Below are positions 32,203 through 32,439 of a stretch of DNA of 32,439 nt, piece after piece. The stretch spans positions 1 through 32,439 of the forward strand of contig JAGHIT010000031.1 in assembly GCA_017887095.1 (NCBI GenBank), in the 5' to 3' direction. The notes below the pieces were generated by a model, which worked only from the letters and a program-made list of their open reading frames with translations, was not told the DNA's origin and ran no database searches. Both the position numbers and the translations under genes were made by a program. Origin of the DNA: Clostridia bacterium. Its GTDB lineage: Bacteria > Bacillota > Clostridia > Christensenellales > Borkfalkiaceae. How positions within the stretch are numbered: the first letter of the stretch is position 1; every line of letters starts with the position of its first letter.

Positions 32203-32439
32203 ATGGGAGTAAATAAAAGAAAACTGTTGAAAAAGGTGTTTGCGGTCTCCGCGGGCTTGGGCGCCTTTTTGATCGGCGCCACGATGACGCTGTATGAATA
32301 CGGCCCGATCATCAATAACGCCCTGCAGATCCAGACATCGCAGATCGTTCCCGGAGACAGCACCGAGGAGGTCGATACCGCATACTATAAGAGCGATTAT
32401 GCGGATGCCAATCTGCTTGCAATGAACGTCGATCAGCTG
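32203..32439 (+). CDS. N-terminus of a membrane-anchored protein, probably a GH3 beta-glucosidase (partial)
   Basis: The first 79 codons are present and the window ends inside the gene. A short basic start (MGVNKRKLLKKV) is followed by one hydrophobic helix (about 13-34), a signal anchor or signal peptide. The segment after it, with YYKSDYADANLLAMNVDQL, resembles the region just before the catalytic barrel of large GH3 proteins of Clostridia, which have a similar hydrophobic N-terminus. No catalytic residue is within the window. The call rests on this short pattern and on the neighbouring GH2 and sugar transporter genes. AAGGAG lies 11 bases before the ATG. Confidence 0.5.
   Translation, partial: MGVNKRKLLKKVFAVSAGLGAFLIGATMTLYEYGPIINNALQIQTSQIVPGDSTEEVDTAYYKSDYADANLLAMNVDQL

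Noticed and set aside
32034-32216. Open frame of 60 codons upstream of the last gene
   Set aside because: It is translated from the purine-rich leader and consists mostly of E, K and R. It has no ribosome binding site and probably no function as protein.
1-32439. CRISPR arrays, tRNA genes, insertion sequences or integrases
   Set aside because: No regularly spaced repeats, cloverleaf-like sequences, transposase motifs or terminal inverted repeats were seen on either strand.

Overview
The window comes from a Gram-positive, probably endospore-forming member of the Bacillota (Clostridia-like). The evidence is a SpoIVFA-like/SpoIVFB-like pair followed by an RNase E/G, L21 and L27, an order known from Firmicutes, together with a Firmicutes-type N-terminal extension on L27, an Agr/LytTR-type two-component system and good sigma-A promoters. 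Base composition is moderately GC-rich in most genes, with one clearly AT-richer patch inside the glycan locus. Genus cannot be decided from the sequence.

Region 1 (1-6257), housekeeping. The tail of a TcdA/ThiF-like enzyme, a cysteine desulfurase and a small Dabb-fold protein are joined by ATGA stop/start overlaps and end at a terminator. They are followed by the spoIVFA-spoIVFB-like pair behind a possible sigma-E -10 element, RNase E/G with its own promoter, a convergent unknown helical protein, and rplU-rpmA from a near-consensus promoter with a long leader. The L27 precursor carries a short leader peptide, but the protease gene prp that usually lies between rplU and rpmA is missing.

Region 2 (about 6330-25506), a surface polysaccharide locus of the Wzx/Wzy type. 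All genes are on the + strand and mostly overlapping or tightly spaced. A priming sugar-phosphate transferase is followed by rmlA-rmlB-rmlD-rmlC for dTDP-L-rhamnose. Then come two GT4 glycosyltransferases, a radical SAM/SPASM protein, a hexapeptide acyltransferase, an AT-rich putative glycosyltransferase, a pyruvyltransferase-family protein coupled to an FrhB-like iron-sulfur protein, a GT4, a GT2, a Wzy-like polymerase, a second pyruvyltransferase-family protein, a Wzx-like flippase and a nitroreductase-fold protein. A rhamnose-containing repeat unit is probably built on undecaprenyl phosphate, decorated, flipped and polymerised. The three redox-type enzymes and two G9 tracts are the least explained parts. 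One tract lies early in the acyltransferase, the other at the junction between the FrhB-like gene and the next glycosyltransferase.

Region 3 (25507-27786), a LytTR response regulator and an Agr-type GHKL sensor kinase in one operon with a promoter in front and a strong terminator behind. No signal-peptide genes (agrB/agrD) are visible nearby.

Region 4 (27787-32439), sugar use. A cytoplasmic GH2 glycosidase and a GPH-type sugar:cation symporter form an operon, followed by the start of a membrane-anchored protein that resembles the N-terminus of GH3 beta-glucosidases. No tRNA, rRNA, CRISPR array or insertion sequence was seen, and no gene-free stretch exceeds 300 bases.
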